5,782 bases of DNA from Mariprofundaceae bacterium (GTDB lineage Bacteria > Pseudomonadota > Zetaproteobacteria > Mariprofundales > Mariprofundaceae): assembly GCA_027075825.1 (NCBI GenBank), contig JALSZZ010000021.1, forward strand, positions 1-5,782, written 5' to 3'. Below, piece by piece: positions 1 to 5,737 of the stretch. Each line of letters opens with the position of its first letter. The first letter of the stretch is position 1. The position numbers and the translations under genes were made by a program. The notes under the pieces were generated by a model that saw only the letters and a program-made list of their open reading frames with translations, ran no database searches and had not been told where the DNA came from.

Positions 1-1
1 C

Positions 2-754
2 AGAATTTACCACATAGTCCTGCTCCAGCAGGCAGCTTTCAGCATAGAACTTGTTGAGCTGACCGGTCACGATTTTTTCAACAATATTGGCTGGTTTACC
101 ACTGGCCAGCGCACGCTCGCTTAATACAGCTTTTTCACGTTCAACAGCATCGGCTGGCATATCCTCGCGTGAAACACACAGGGGGTTCACTGCTGCAACA
201 TGCATGGCGATACCACGGGCGACTTCCTTCAGCGCATCCGTTGCTTCACCCGCCAGTGCCACCAATACGCCAATGCGTCCGCCACCATGGACATAAGAGG
301 CGACAACATCCCCCTCAACCAGGGCAAAACGGCGGATATTCATGTTCTCACCGATCGTTGCGATACGACGAGCCAGGGCTTCCGCCACCGTACCTTCTTC
401 ACCGGGGAAGGCGAGGGCCTTCAGGGCTTCAACATCAGCAGGCTTTTCAGCCAGCACAAGCTGTCCAAGCGTAGCGACAAAATCATTGAACTGGTCATTT
501 TTACTGACGAAATCAGTTTCAGCATTGACTTCCAGCAGCATGCCGCTGCCGCCTTCAACCAGCGCCGTCACACTGCCTTCGGCGGCAACACGACCAGCTT
601 TTTTGGAAGCTGCGGCCAGCCCTTTCTTGCGCAGAAAGTCCACTGCCGCATCCATATCGCCATCCGTAGCAGACAACGCCTTTTTGCAGTCCATCATACC
701 TGCGCCACTCATTTCGCGCAGTTTTTTTACATCAGCAGCCGTAATCGAGGCCAT
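2..754 (-). CDS. tsf: Elongation factor Ts (EF-Ts), C-terminus missing at window edge
   Basis: EF-Ts is the cytoplasmic guanine-nucleotide exchange factor that releases GDP from EF-Tu during translation elongation. The minus-strand translation starts [20 protein letters not shown], the classic N-terminal UBA-like region that contacts EF-Tu. It continues with the EF-Ts signature TDFV at residues 80-83 ([11 protein letters not shown]) and IGENMNIRR at about 134-142, followed by [16 protein letters not shown] at about 148-165. About 251 codons are visible and the frame is still open at position 2. E. coli EF-Ts is about 283 residues, so roughly 40 residues (the end of the dimerisation/C-terminal module) lie outside the window. 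The start is ATG at 754-752, preceded by a G-rich GGGGGA ribosome binding site (763-758). The gene lies 66 bp downstream of rpsB, the usual bacterial rpsB-tsf order, and should be cotranscribed with it. No key motif is damaged. Confidence 0.97.
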   Translation of the reverse strand, partial: MASITAADVKKLREMSGAGMMDCKKALSATDGDMDAAVDFLRKKGLAAASKKAGRVAAEGSVTALVEGGSGMLLEVNAETDFVSKNDQFNDFVATLGQLVLAEKPADVEALKALAFPGEEGTVAEALARRIATIGENMNIRRFALVEGDVVASYVHGGGRIGVLVALAGEATDALKEVARGIAMHVAAVNPLCVSREDMPADAVEREKAVLSERALASGKPANIVEKIVTGQLNKFYAESCLLEQDYVVNS

Positions 755-794
755 GATTCCCCCATCTCTGGAATAATAGTTTGTATTTAACGAA

Positions 795-814
795 GGGCGG
801 CGCAATGGCCGCCC
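795..814 (-). terminator. GC-rich hairpin in the rpsB-tsf spacer (attenuator-like)
   Basis: Perfect 7-bp inverted repeat GGGCGGC / GCCGCCC with a 6-nt loop, starting 6 bp after the rpsB stop codon. On the transcribed (minus) strand it is followed by TTCGTTAAAT, too poor in T for a strong intrinsic terminator. In E. coli the rpsB-tsf spacer also contains a terminator-like stem that lowers tsf expression relative to rpsB, so a partial attenuator or an mRNA-stability/processing hairpin is the likely role. The hairpin is seen directly; the function is inferred. Confidence 0.6.
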
Positions 815-820
815 GGATAA

Positions 821-1618
821 TTATTCAGCAGCAGCTTCGCTAACCGGCGCGGCAGCCTCTGCTTCATCGCCAGCTTCCACAACTTCACCCATGGCTTCGA
901 CAAAATCCTCACCATCTTCAGCATTTTCCAGGTTCCAGCTTTCAACGCCTTCAAGCACGGCTGTTGCCGTCTTGTTGCAAAACAGACGAACAGCGCGAAT
1001 CGCATCATCATTGCCTGGAATAATGTAATCAATATCGCTGGGATCACAGTTACTATCGACCACAGCAACCACAGGAATACCGAGCTTTTTGGCTTCGCTT
1101 ACAGCCAGTTCTTCTTTTTTGACATCAATGACAAACAAACAGTCCGGCAAGTGCAGCATATCCTTGATGCCGCCAAGCGAACGCTCCAGTTTGTCCAGAT
1201 CACGCTGCATATTCAGCGCTTCTTTCTTGGTCATCAGATCAAACACGCCTTCTTCTTTCTGGCGTTGCAGATCCTTCATTTTACGGACGGACTTCTGAAC
1301 TGTAGAAAAATTGGTCAGCATGCCGCCTAACCAGCGGTGATTCACATAAAACTGACCAGCGCGTGAAGCTTCTTCACGAATGGCATCGGCAGCCTGGCGC
1401 TTGGTGCCAACAAAAAGGATGCGGCCACCGGCGGCTGCCAGTTCGCGTGTGAAATGATAAGCCTCATTCGCCATCCGCAGGGTTTTTTGCAGATCAATAA
1501 TATGAATGCCATTGCGCTGACCAAAGATATAAGGCTTCATCTTCGGGTTCCAGCGACGGGTCTGATGACCAAAATGTACACCTGCTTCCAGCAGTTGCTT
1601 CATGGTATAATTCGACAT
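821..1618 (-). CDS. rpsB: 30S ribosomal protein S2
   Basis: S2 is a late-assembling protein of the small ribosomal subunit that sits between head and body on the solvent side and helps recruit S1. The 265-residue product shows the N-terminal S2 signature ([15 protein letters not shown], residues 13-27), the GTKRQA segment at 71-76, the coiled-coil insertion (about 105-155) and the second signature [12 protein letters not shown] at 201-212. The ATG start at 1618-1616 follows a GGAG Shine-Dalgarno about 6 nt upstream. E. coli S2 is about 241 residues. The extra length here is a C-terminal tail from about 229 onwards, rich in Glu and Ala, as found in several non-enteric lineages. It is the first gene of the rpsB-tsf operon and has its own promoter and leader. 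Identity is certain. Confidence 0.99.
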   Translation of the reverse strand: MSNYTMKQLLEAGVHFGHQTRRWNPKMKPYIFGQRNGIHIIDLQKTLRMANEAYHFTRELAAAGGRILFVGTKRQAADAIREEASRAGQFYVNHRWLGGMLTNFSTVQKSVRKMKDLQRQKEEGVFDLMTKKEALNMQRDLDKLERSLGGIKDMLHLPDCLFVIDVKKEELAVSEAKKLGIPVVAVVDSNCDPSDIDYIIPGNDDAIRAVRLFCNKTATAVLEGVESWNLENAEDGEDFVEAMGEVVEAGDEAEAAAPVSEAAAE

Positions 1619-1713
1619 ATGTACTCCAGTTTATCTTTAACGGCATCAGCCGACCTCCGCCGCCAGAACATCCGTAACAAGGATGCAACCTGAATTATGG
1701 CAGCGTGCGAAGT
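1619..1713 (-). promoter_or_regulatory. rpsB 5' leader with two small stem-loops (candidate S2 autoregulatory leader)
   Basis: Between the predicted transcription start and the rpsB ATG the minus-strand RNA would be about 95 nt long. It can form a 5-bp stem CATCC/GGATG with a 7-nt loop (1681-1685 with 1669-1673) and a stem CGGC/GCCG with a UGAU loop (1649-1652 with 1641-1644), the latter about 20 nt ahead of the start codon. A G-rich stretch (CTGGCGGCGGAGG) between them could compete for the same GCCG, allowing alternative pairing. In gammaproteobacteria S2 represses its own operon through a two-stem leader. The arrangement here is reminiscent, but I cannot align it to that RNA family. Confidence 0.35.
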
Positions 1714-1748
1714 GGCGCGCTTTCTAGCAATATCGTACAATTTTGCAA
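1714..1748 (-). promoter_or_regulatory. Predicted rpsB-tsf promoter with GC-rich discriminator
   Basis: On the minus strand a -35-like TTGCAA (1748-1743) is followed after 16 bp by a -10-like TAGAAA (1726-1721) and then by GCGCGCC (1720-1714). GC-rich discriminators immediately after the -10 are typical of ribosomal and other stringently controlled promoters, where ppGpp/DksA lowers transcription. Both hexamers match the sigma-70 consensus at 4 of 6 positions. The promoter begins 9 bp beyond the stop codon of the upstream hydrolase gene, so readthrough from that gene is also possible, as no terminator is visible between them. Confidence 0.45.
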
Positions 1749-1757
1749 CCAGCGAGA

Positions 1758-2537
1758 TCAGGGGTCAGGGGGCTGCCAGGGCATATGTTGGTAGGGGCGT
1801 GCTTCAGCCGATGTAAGGTAAGGGTATTTGATAATATCAAAATATGGCGAGTAATCAAAATCTCTGGGCGTGAACAAACGCGCATTGCGGGGGCGGATTT
1901 TCATATCTGCCGGGTCGCCGTCGAACTCCGGCAGAATGGGGAATTGCACGGCAGCAAAAGCCTCGGCAATCAGTGTGGAACAGACCGTGCGGACTTCACT
2001 GCCGGCATCATGGGCAAACAGACTTGAGTGCCAGCGGCGGGGCAATAGCGCAAAAGGCAGCATCAGACGCGCCAGATCAAACATCTGACGCATATCATAG
2101 CCCATGCCCAGGCGGGCGATGGCATAACTGATCACTTGCTGAATATCACCGACAGCCAGTCCTCTGGGACGGCAAATGCGAAGATGATAACCTTCATATG
2201 CCCGCAGCGGCGTGACAATAACCCCCTGACCAAGCACCGCTTCAAGCACCACAGGCTGATGTTTACATTCATCCGGCAGATATTGCAGCAGCAATTCGCG
2301 ACTGTGAGGGTTGCTGACATCATCAACACGGCCAAGATAAAGCGCGCTGTGCGTCCAGATACTGCGCGTAACGGTCTGAATAACCCGGCCAATGCGCGTT
2401 CTGCCCTCGACCAGCAGTACATCAGCCGGGCGAATCTCGAAACAAAGGCGTTCAAAATCACACATCGGCCACCCTGCCGGTTCATCAAGCTCCTGGTTCA
2501 GCCAGTTGGTCATGTGTTGCAATAGCCATGCTTTCAT
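1758..2537 (-). CDS. YiiX/YebB-type permuted papain-like hydrolase (NlpC/P60 superfamily)
   Basis: A 259-residue protein with the layout of the permuted NlpC/P60 enzymes (YiiX/YebB/YaeF group). A hydrophobic strand RPADVLLVEG (36-45) is followed by TRSIWTHSALYLG with the putative catalytic His63. VVLEAVLGQGVIVTPL contributes the family's conserved Glu99 and the 'GV' turn. The catalytic cysteine comes last, at C186 in TVCSTLIAEAF. In ordinary NlpC/P60 enzymes the Cys precedes the His; here the order is reversed, which defines the permuted subgroup. Members have been proposed to cleave amide or thioester bonds in lipids or acylated proteins, but the substrate is unknown. I see no signal peptide or lipobox, so location is uncertain. 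The start ATG has a G-rich RBS (GGGGGA) rather far upstream, about 12 nt. It is codirectional with rpsB and divergent from the PilZ-like gene. Confidence 0.85.
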   Translation of the reverse strand: MKAWLLQHMTNWLNQELDEPAGWPMCDFERLCFEIRPADVLLVEGRTRIGRVIQTVTRSIWTHSALYLGRVDDVSNPHSRELLLQYLPDECKHQPVVLEAVLGQGVIVTPLRAYEGYHLRICRPRGLAVGDIQQVISYAIARLGMGYDMRQMFDLARLMLPFALLPRRWHSSLFAHDAGSEVRTVCSTLIAEAFAAVQFPILPEFDGDPADMKIRPRNARLFTPRDFDYSPYFDIIKYPYLTSAEARPYQHMPWQPPDP

Positions 2538-2569
2538 GATATCGGTTCATCCCCCTGCATCCCGAACAA

Positions 2570-2600
2570 TAGACCGCGCTGCCCTGATTACCATTATACT
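2570..2600 (+). promoter_or_regulatory. Possible promoter of the PilZ-like gene, -10 overlapping the opposite promoter
   Basis: On the plus strand TATACT (2595-2600; 5 of 6 matches to TATAAT) overlaps the minus-strand TATAAT by four bases, because the sequence ATTATACT is nearly symmetric. The only -35-like hexamer is TAGACC (2570-2575) with a long 19-bp spacer, so the plus-strand promoter is weaker. It lies 73 bp upstream of the chosen ATG. Confidence 0.35.
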
Positions 2601-2621
2601 GTGGTGGAAACATCATATCAG
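2593..2621 (-). promoter_or_regulatory. Predicted promoter of the permuted papain-like gene
   Basis: On the minus strand CTGATA (2621-2616; matches TTGACA at 4 of 6) lies exactly 17 bp from a perfect TATAAT (2598-2593). The start codon is about 56 bp further on. This is the best sigma-70-type promoter in the divergent region. Confidence 0.6.
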
Positions 2622-2673
2622 CCATGGCAGTATGCGGCGCATAGTGTGTTGGGGAAAAGTCCCGGAGGAAATC

Positions 2674-4392
2674 ATGGAACTTAAACTGGATGTCGAGGAA
2701 GAAGAAAAACCAACCGCTTCCCCTGAAGACATAGATGAAGATGTTGAAGGGCTCGAGGATGTTCCGGAAGAAGAAACAGAGGATACCCGGCGCCGGGATG
2801 AGTTATTGCAGGCGGCGGCCTTCGAACTGGAGCAACAGCTACAAATCTCGACAACAGACATCAACGAAGAAAAAGCCAGCCGACTGATGGATTTGCTGCG
2901 TGTGCAGTTCATGGATATTATGAAGTCCCTGGATGCATTGCGGCTTAACCGCGATCGATTGCAGATTGATATGCAGTCCGAGCGCGTGCGCCAGTGGCTG
3001 GGCAGCCTGAATCGCAGCACCTTCGTACCGCTCTCATTTCGCATCAAGTATTTGCGCATGCTGGAGGATTATGTTGATCTGATCGCCCGCGACATGGGTT
3101 CGCTGATCATGCGCGCTTACAAAATCGGCATTGTCCTCATCCGCAACAAGGCGCGCAAAAAACCGGCACTCTATGCCAGCATGGTATATGTTACCGGTAT
3201 TGCCGTTCATCTTTCCATTCAGTCACTGAAGCGGGACTACAGCCACCACCTGCCACCATCACCGCTGGATGTACGCCAGACCTTTGAAATGGCCCGCCTG
3301 GGACTGACCATCGCCCGCACGGTGGATAAAGAGCAATGCAAAAAGGATGTTGAACGCATTCAGCAGGCGATGATTGAATACGAAATTCTTCGCCGGGTTG
3401 ATATTTTCCGCTTAACGCCCAAAGAACGCGATGTGTTTTACAAGCGTTTGCCGGAGTTCAGCCAGTATGCGCGTATTCAGTTTGTACGTGCCGGTGACCC
3501 GGTGATGAACACCAAAGGCAAAAAAGCCTGGCTGGTTTCGCGCCTTGATCAGCCACACATGAAACCTCGTCAGTCTTCGCGGCTCTCTGGTATTGAGGGC
3601 TATAACGTATTTCTCATCGAGGGCGACAGGCTGATCAAACGGGTATCTGAACTGATCAGCTACTCACCCACCAAAGACGGAAAAAGCAAGGAAAAATCAG
3701 AAAAAGAGATCCACCTTGAACATGTGTATGCGGAGTTATTGCTGTGCAGTCAGTTACTGCTGCGCTCATTCAAGAAAACACCGCGTGCTGAACGCCAGTT
3801 GCTGAAAGACAAGGGCAAGAACCTTTATGCCCGCAAGGCGCTGGTATTAAGCGAAGAATTCTACGTCAAGGATCCTTACGAATATTTCAATATCTGGAAG
3901 GTGATTGATCTTTCGCAACAAGGCATCTGCCTGGAAGCCAGGCAGGAGCCTTTTCCCGTTGCTTCACTGGTAGAAATCAGATTTTCGGCAAACTCTTCGC
4001 GTTATGGCATTGTTCGCTGGTATCGCAACACCCTGCAAGGGGTGGTACAGTGCGGCATCGAATTTGCCCCTGCCAAGCTCTTCCCGGCGAAAGTTGGCCT
4101 GCTGAGCAGCTCTACCGCCGAATCCACCTGGCTGGCGCTGCTGGAAAAAGTTCCTTCCGGCTGGAACGTCTGGATTGGCGACTGGACAGGAACACCCGTG
4201 CAAATGACGGTGGCCATCAAGCGTAAAGGACAAAACAGAATTATTTGCGTGATCGTACCGGAAGGCACTGTCGGCGATAATTTCGCCATTTTCAGAATCG
4301 CCAAGGTGATGTCGGAAGAAGAATACCACATGGTCAGCGTCGAAGAAGCCAGAAAAGCCAGGGAGAAAAAACTGCGCGAACAGCAGGATTGA
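2674..4392 (+). CDS. Large cytoplasmic protein with degenerate C-terminal PilZ-like domain
   Basis: The 572-residue product starts at ATG 2674, chosen for its GGAGG Shine-Dalgarno (2664-2668, 5 nt upstream). The frame is open further 5', but that part is antisense to the neighbouring gene and has no RBS. Residues 1-38 are extremely acidic and probably disordered. Residues 39-370 are mainly helical with many charged residues, including a moderately hydrophobic stretch (about 166-184) that looks too short and polar for a convincing membrane span. At 410-464 the pattern IDLSQQGICLEA...VEIRF...YGIVRWY...GVVQCGIEF matches the PilZ core: D-x-S-x-x-G at 412-417, then beta strands ending in the usual G-x-x-F. 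The N-terminal RxxxR that binds cyclic di-GMP is not recognisable at the expected distance. Residues 480-550 form a further beta-rich segment and 551-572 a charged helix. I infer a cyclic-di-GMP-related or PilZ-fold scaffold role; the actual ligand is unknown. Confidence 0.7.
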   Translation: MELKLDVEEEEKPTASPEDIDEDVEGLEDVPEEETEDTRRRDELLQAAAFELEQQLQISTTDINEEKASRLMDLLRVQFMDIMKSLDALRLNRDRLQIDMQSERVRQWLGSLNRSTFVPLSFRIKYLRMLEDYVDLIARDMGSLIMRAYKIGIVLIRNKARKKPALYASMVYVTGIAVHLSIQSLKRDYSHHLPPSPLDVRQTFEMARLGLTIARTVDKEQCKKDVERIQQAMIEYEILRRVDIFRLTPKERDVFYKRLPEFSQYARIQFVRAGDPVMNTKGKKAWLVSRLDQPHMKPRQSSRLSGIEGYNVFLIEGDRLIKRVSELISYSPTKDGKSKEKSEKEIHLEHVYAELLLCSQLLLRSFKKTPRAERQLLKDKGKNLYARKALVLSEEFYVKDPYEYFNIWKVIDLSQQGICLEARQEPFPVASLVEIRFSANSSRYGIVRWYRNTLQGVVQCGIEFAPAKLFPAKVGLLSSSTAESTWLALLEKVPSGWNVWIGDWTGTPVQMTVAIKRKGQNRIICVIVPEGTVGDNFAIFRIAKVMSEEEYHMVSVEEARKAREKKLREQQD

Positions 4393-4546
4393 GGCAGTTT
4401 TTGACCGCCAGATATTGCCTTACGCAGATCAAAGGGACTGGCATTTACCAGGCCGACACAAGATCTTCCTCCTGCGCAACTCTCGCATGACTTGTTTTCT
4501 ATAGCGGCCCCGAAAAATCGACAGTCATTTAAGGTGGAGTTTGGGT

Positions 4547-4624
4547 ATGCTTCTGTGCTATAACCCTTTAAGCACGGAAAACAGCGTGTTTTTTAATGAA
4601 AATAAGCAGGATATTCCCGTCTGA
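4547..4624 (+). CDS. Possible 25-residue small ORF, speculative
   Basis: ATG at 4547 preceded by GGTGGAG (spacing about 8-9 nt), running 25 codons to TGA at 4622-4624. The peptide begins MLLCYNPLSTENS and ends NKQDIPV, with no signal or domain recognised. It overlaps a hairpin with a T-run, so the region may instead be purely a terminator. The only support is an acceptable RBS and an open frame, which can occur by chance at this length. Confidence 0.12.
   Translation: MLLCYNPLSTENSVFFNENKQDIPV
4570..4594 (+). terminator. Candidate intrinsic terminator after the PilZ-like gene
   Basis: AAGCACG (4570-4576) pairs with CGTGTTT (4585-4591), including one G-T wobble, around an 8-nt loop, and the T-run continues to 4594. 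The stem has only four strong central pairs (GCAC-type core) and lies about 180 nt past the stop codon, so it is a modest candidate. No stronger terminator is visible between the two plus-strand transcription units. Confidence 0.35.
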
Positions 4625-4681
4625 TTTGTGTTTGAGCATGGGTATTCCCACGCACTTATTGATACTCAAATGCCTGGGTGA

Positions 4682-4710
4682 TTGACAGAACAAACTAGTC
4701 TGACTAGTCT
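4682..4710 (+). promoter_or_regulatory. Predicted promoter of the toxin-antitoxin operon
   Basis: A perfect -35 TTGACA (4682-4687) is followed after 17 bp by TAGTCT (4705-4710), a poor -10. A repressor bound to the overlapping palindrome would cover the -35 and the -10. A strong AGGAGG ribosome binding site (4721-4726) sits 5 nt before the antitoxin ATG. The perfect -35 and operator overlap make this placement likely despite the weak -10. Confidence 0.5.
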
Positions 4711-4717
4711 GTTCTGT
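4685..4717 (+). promoter_or_regulatory. 33-bp palindromic operator of the toxin-antitoxin operon
   Basis: Outer arms ACAGAACA (4685-4692) and TGTTCTGT (4710-4717) are perfect reverse complements. Inside them are two copies of the self-complementary ACTAGT (4694-4699 and 4703-4708) around a CTG centre. Only one pair (4693 against 4709) is mismatched. The two ACTAGT copies also form a tandem direct repeat ACTAGTCTG (4694-4702 and 4703-4711). Phd/YefM antitoxins repress their own operons by binding palindromes like this, alone or with the toxin (conditional cooperativity), so this is most likely the autoregulatory site. Confidence 0.75.
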
Positions 4718-4731
4718 TGTAGGAGGCTATC

Positions 4732-4980
4732 ATGACAAGTTGGCAATTACAGGATGCAAAAGCACGATTAAGCGAGGTGATTAAATCTGCGAAAACAGAA
4801 GGCCCACAAGAGGTGACTATTCGCGGGCAGCCTTCGGCGGTAATTCTTTCAATGGAAGCTTATGAGACTATGAAAAAGCAACGCCCGGATTTTGTCTCTT
4901 TGATGCGAAATTCGCCATTGGCAGGTGAAGATATGCATATTGAACGTTCGACATCTTTGGCTCGTGATATTGAATTATGA
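4732..4980 (+). CDS. Phd/YefM-family antitoxin
   Basis: An 82-residue antitoxin of a type II toxin-antitoxin pair. The N-terminal part (about 1-50) has the Phd/YefM pattern: WQLQDAKARLSEVIKSA (4-20), then EVTIRGQPSAVILSMEAYE (27-45), where the 'RG.P.AV..S...YE' strand-turn-helix is diagnostic of this DNA-binding and dimerisation fold. Residues 51-82 form the flexible tail that normally wraps the toxin active site and is the target of cellular proteases. Its stop codon overlaps the toxin start (ATGA), giving translational coupling with antitoxin first. It is expected to neutralise the downstream PIN-domain toxin and to repress the operon through the adjacent palindrome. The family assignment is firm; no specific gene name can be given. 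Confidence 0.93.
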   Translation: MTSWQLQDAKARLSEVIKSAKTEGPQEVTIRGQPSAVILSMEAYETMKKQRPDFVSLMRNSPLAGEDMHIERSTSLARDIEL

Positions 4981-5423
4981 GTTATTTGCTCGATACCAAT
5001 GTATTATCTGAATTGGTACGCCCCAAACCGAATGATGCGGTATTGGCATGGTTCGCGAATGTGCCTGATGAAAGTTTGTATATCAGTGTGTTGACTCTTG
5101 GTGAAATTCGTAAAGGTGTCGAGAGTGTGCCCGATGCTAAGCGTAAAGAGAGATTAAGAGTCTGGCTTGAACATACCCTGCCAGAGTGGTTTGGAAGCCG
5201 CCTGCTGTCTGTTGATGTGAGTGTGGCAGAAAAGTGGGGCAGGTTGCAAGCTGATGCACAAAGACCCGTGCCAGCGATAGACAGCCTGCTTGCCGCCACC
5301 GCATTGCACCATGAACTACGAATGGTGACAAGAAATGCCAAAGATTTTGGTTATGCGGGGCTTGAAGCTATTAACCCTTGGACCAATACCTTCGCCAAAA
5401 CTCCCTCTTTCAGGCGCTGTTGA
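4977..5423 (+). CDS. VapC/FitB-type PIN-domain ribonuclease toxin
   Basis: A 148-residue PIN-domain protein, the toxin of the pair. PIN toxins are Mg2+-dependent endoribonucleases that cut tRNA or rRNA and halt translation. The acidic active site is intact: D6 in YLLDTNVLSEL, E43 in LTLGEIRKGV, D102 in PAIDSLLAATAL and D123 in TRNAKDFGYAG. The wording 'LDTNVLSELVRPKP...' and the 'INPW' ending are typical of the FitB-like branch of VapC. FitB of Neisseria pairs with a ribbon-helix-helix FitA, whereas here the partner is Phd/YefM-type, a common mix. The start overlaps the antitoxin stop by 4 bp and no separate RBS is needed. About 13 residues follow INPW, and the last 14 bp overlap a convergent open frame, so the extreme C-terminus may be altered relative to relatives. 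Confidence 0.93.
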   Translation: MSYLLDTNVLSELVRPKPNDAVLAWFANVPDESLYISVLTLGEIRKGVESVPDAKRKERLRVWLEHTLPEWFGSRLLSVDVSVAEKWGRLQADAQRPVPAIDSLLAATALHHELRMVTRNAKDFGYAGLEAINPWTNTFAKTPSFRRC

Positions 5424-5667
5424 TGCTAATTTTTGCCGATATTTTGTCGATAATCTGCTGAATAAAAATATCTTTGGGGTTTCGCTCACATAATTTTAAA
5501 GCCTCAATCACCTGGATCACCTGTTTCCGCGCCAAAAACCAGACTTTAAGATCGTGCACGCTCTGGCCGGTCGCGCCACCATTTTTCGCAATCAGAGTAC
5601 GACTGACATTCACCATAAAAAAGGCAAAACTGGCGCTGTTGCGAACCCGTTGCTCAGTAAGCGTCAA
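5410..5667 (-). CDS. Hypothetical protein, uncertain; frame open to the window edge
   Basis: Not recognised. A minus-strand frame ends at TGA (5412-5410), overlapping the toxin 3' end by 14 bp. The start given is a TTG at 5667 with a GAGG motif 5 nt upstream (5676-5673), which yields 85 residues. The same frame has no stop up to position 5782, so the real start could lie outside the window; in that case an extra 38 codons, including a CGECC cysteine cluster, belong to it. The protein looks soluble, with a likely helical C-terminal half (KQVIQVIEALKL...IFIQQIIDKI). Codon choice looks plausible for a gene. Against the longer version, a well-formed plus-strand start lies opposite at 5738. It could also be the 3' remnant of a gene broken by insertion of the toxin-antitoxin unit. 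Confidence 0.4.
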   Translation of the reverse strand: MTLTEQRVRNSASFAFFMVNVSRTLIAKNGGATGQSVHDLKVWFLARKQVIQVIEALKLCERNPKDIFIQQIIDKISAKISINSA

Positions 5668-5737
5668 ACCAACCTCATCTACCGCTTTCCGATATAAGCC
5701 ACAGCATTCGCCGCATCGTAACTGATGGGAGGTGAAG

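Larger units (their letters stand above)
4393..4731 (+). other. 339-bp intergenic stretch ahead of the toxin-antitoxin operon
   Basis: No convincing gene is seen. The left part (4393-4545) holds only a weak 4-bp hairpin (CTGG 4438-4441 / CCAG 4448-4451). The middle has a hairpin followed by a T-run (4570-4594) and a 25-codon ORF. The right part contains a nested inverted repeat (4631-4670) and the toxin-antitoxin promoter/operator. By eye the middle and right parts are more AT-rich than the upstream gene, consistent with the border of an inserted accessory segment. Confidence 0.6.

Noticed and set aside
200..790. Plus-strand open frame of 196 codons across tsf
   Set aside because: It is antisense to tsf, whose protein is unmistakable; it has no family resemblance and no ribosome binding site of note.
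2392..2673. Upstream in-frame extension of the PilZ-like gene
   Set aside because: The extension overlaps the 5' end of the divergent hydrolase gene and its promoter, and the ATG at 2674 has a GGAGG site at ideal spacing followed by a sensible N-terminus.
3964..4331. Two minus-strand open frames of about 110-120 codons
   Set aside because: They lie entirely opposite the PilZ-like coding region and look like antisense shadows in GC-balanced coding DNA.
4393..4731. Possible insertion sequence, CRISPR array or tRNA in the intergenic stretch
   Set aside because: I found no transposase remnant, no regularly spaced repeats and no cloverleaf-like arrangement.
4982..5341. Minus-strand open frame opposite the toxin
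   Set aside because: The plus strand encodes a clear PIN domain with an intact active site; the opposite frame shows no recognisable features.
5474..5725. Plus-strand open frame of 83 codons after the toxin
   Set aside because: Its composition (many Ser, Thr, Arg, Phe without pattern) and lack of a ribosome binding site suggest a shadow of the minus-strand frame.
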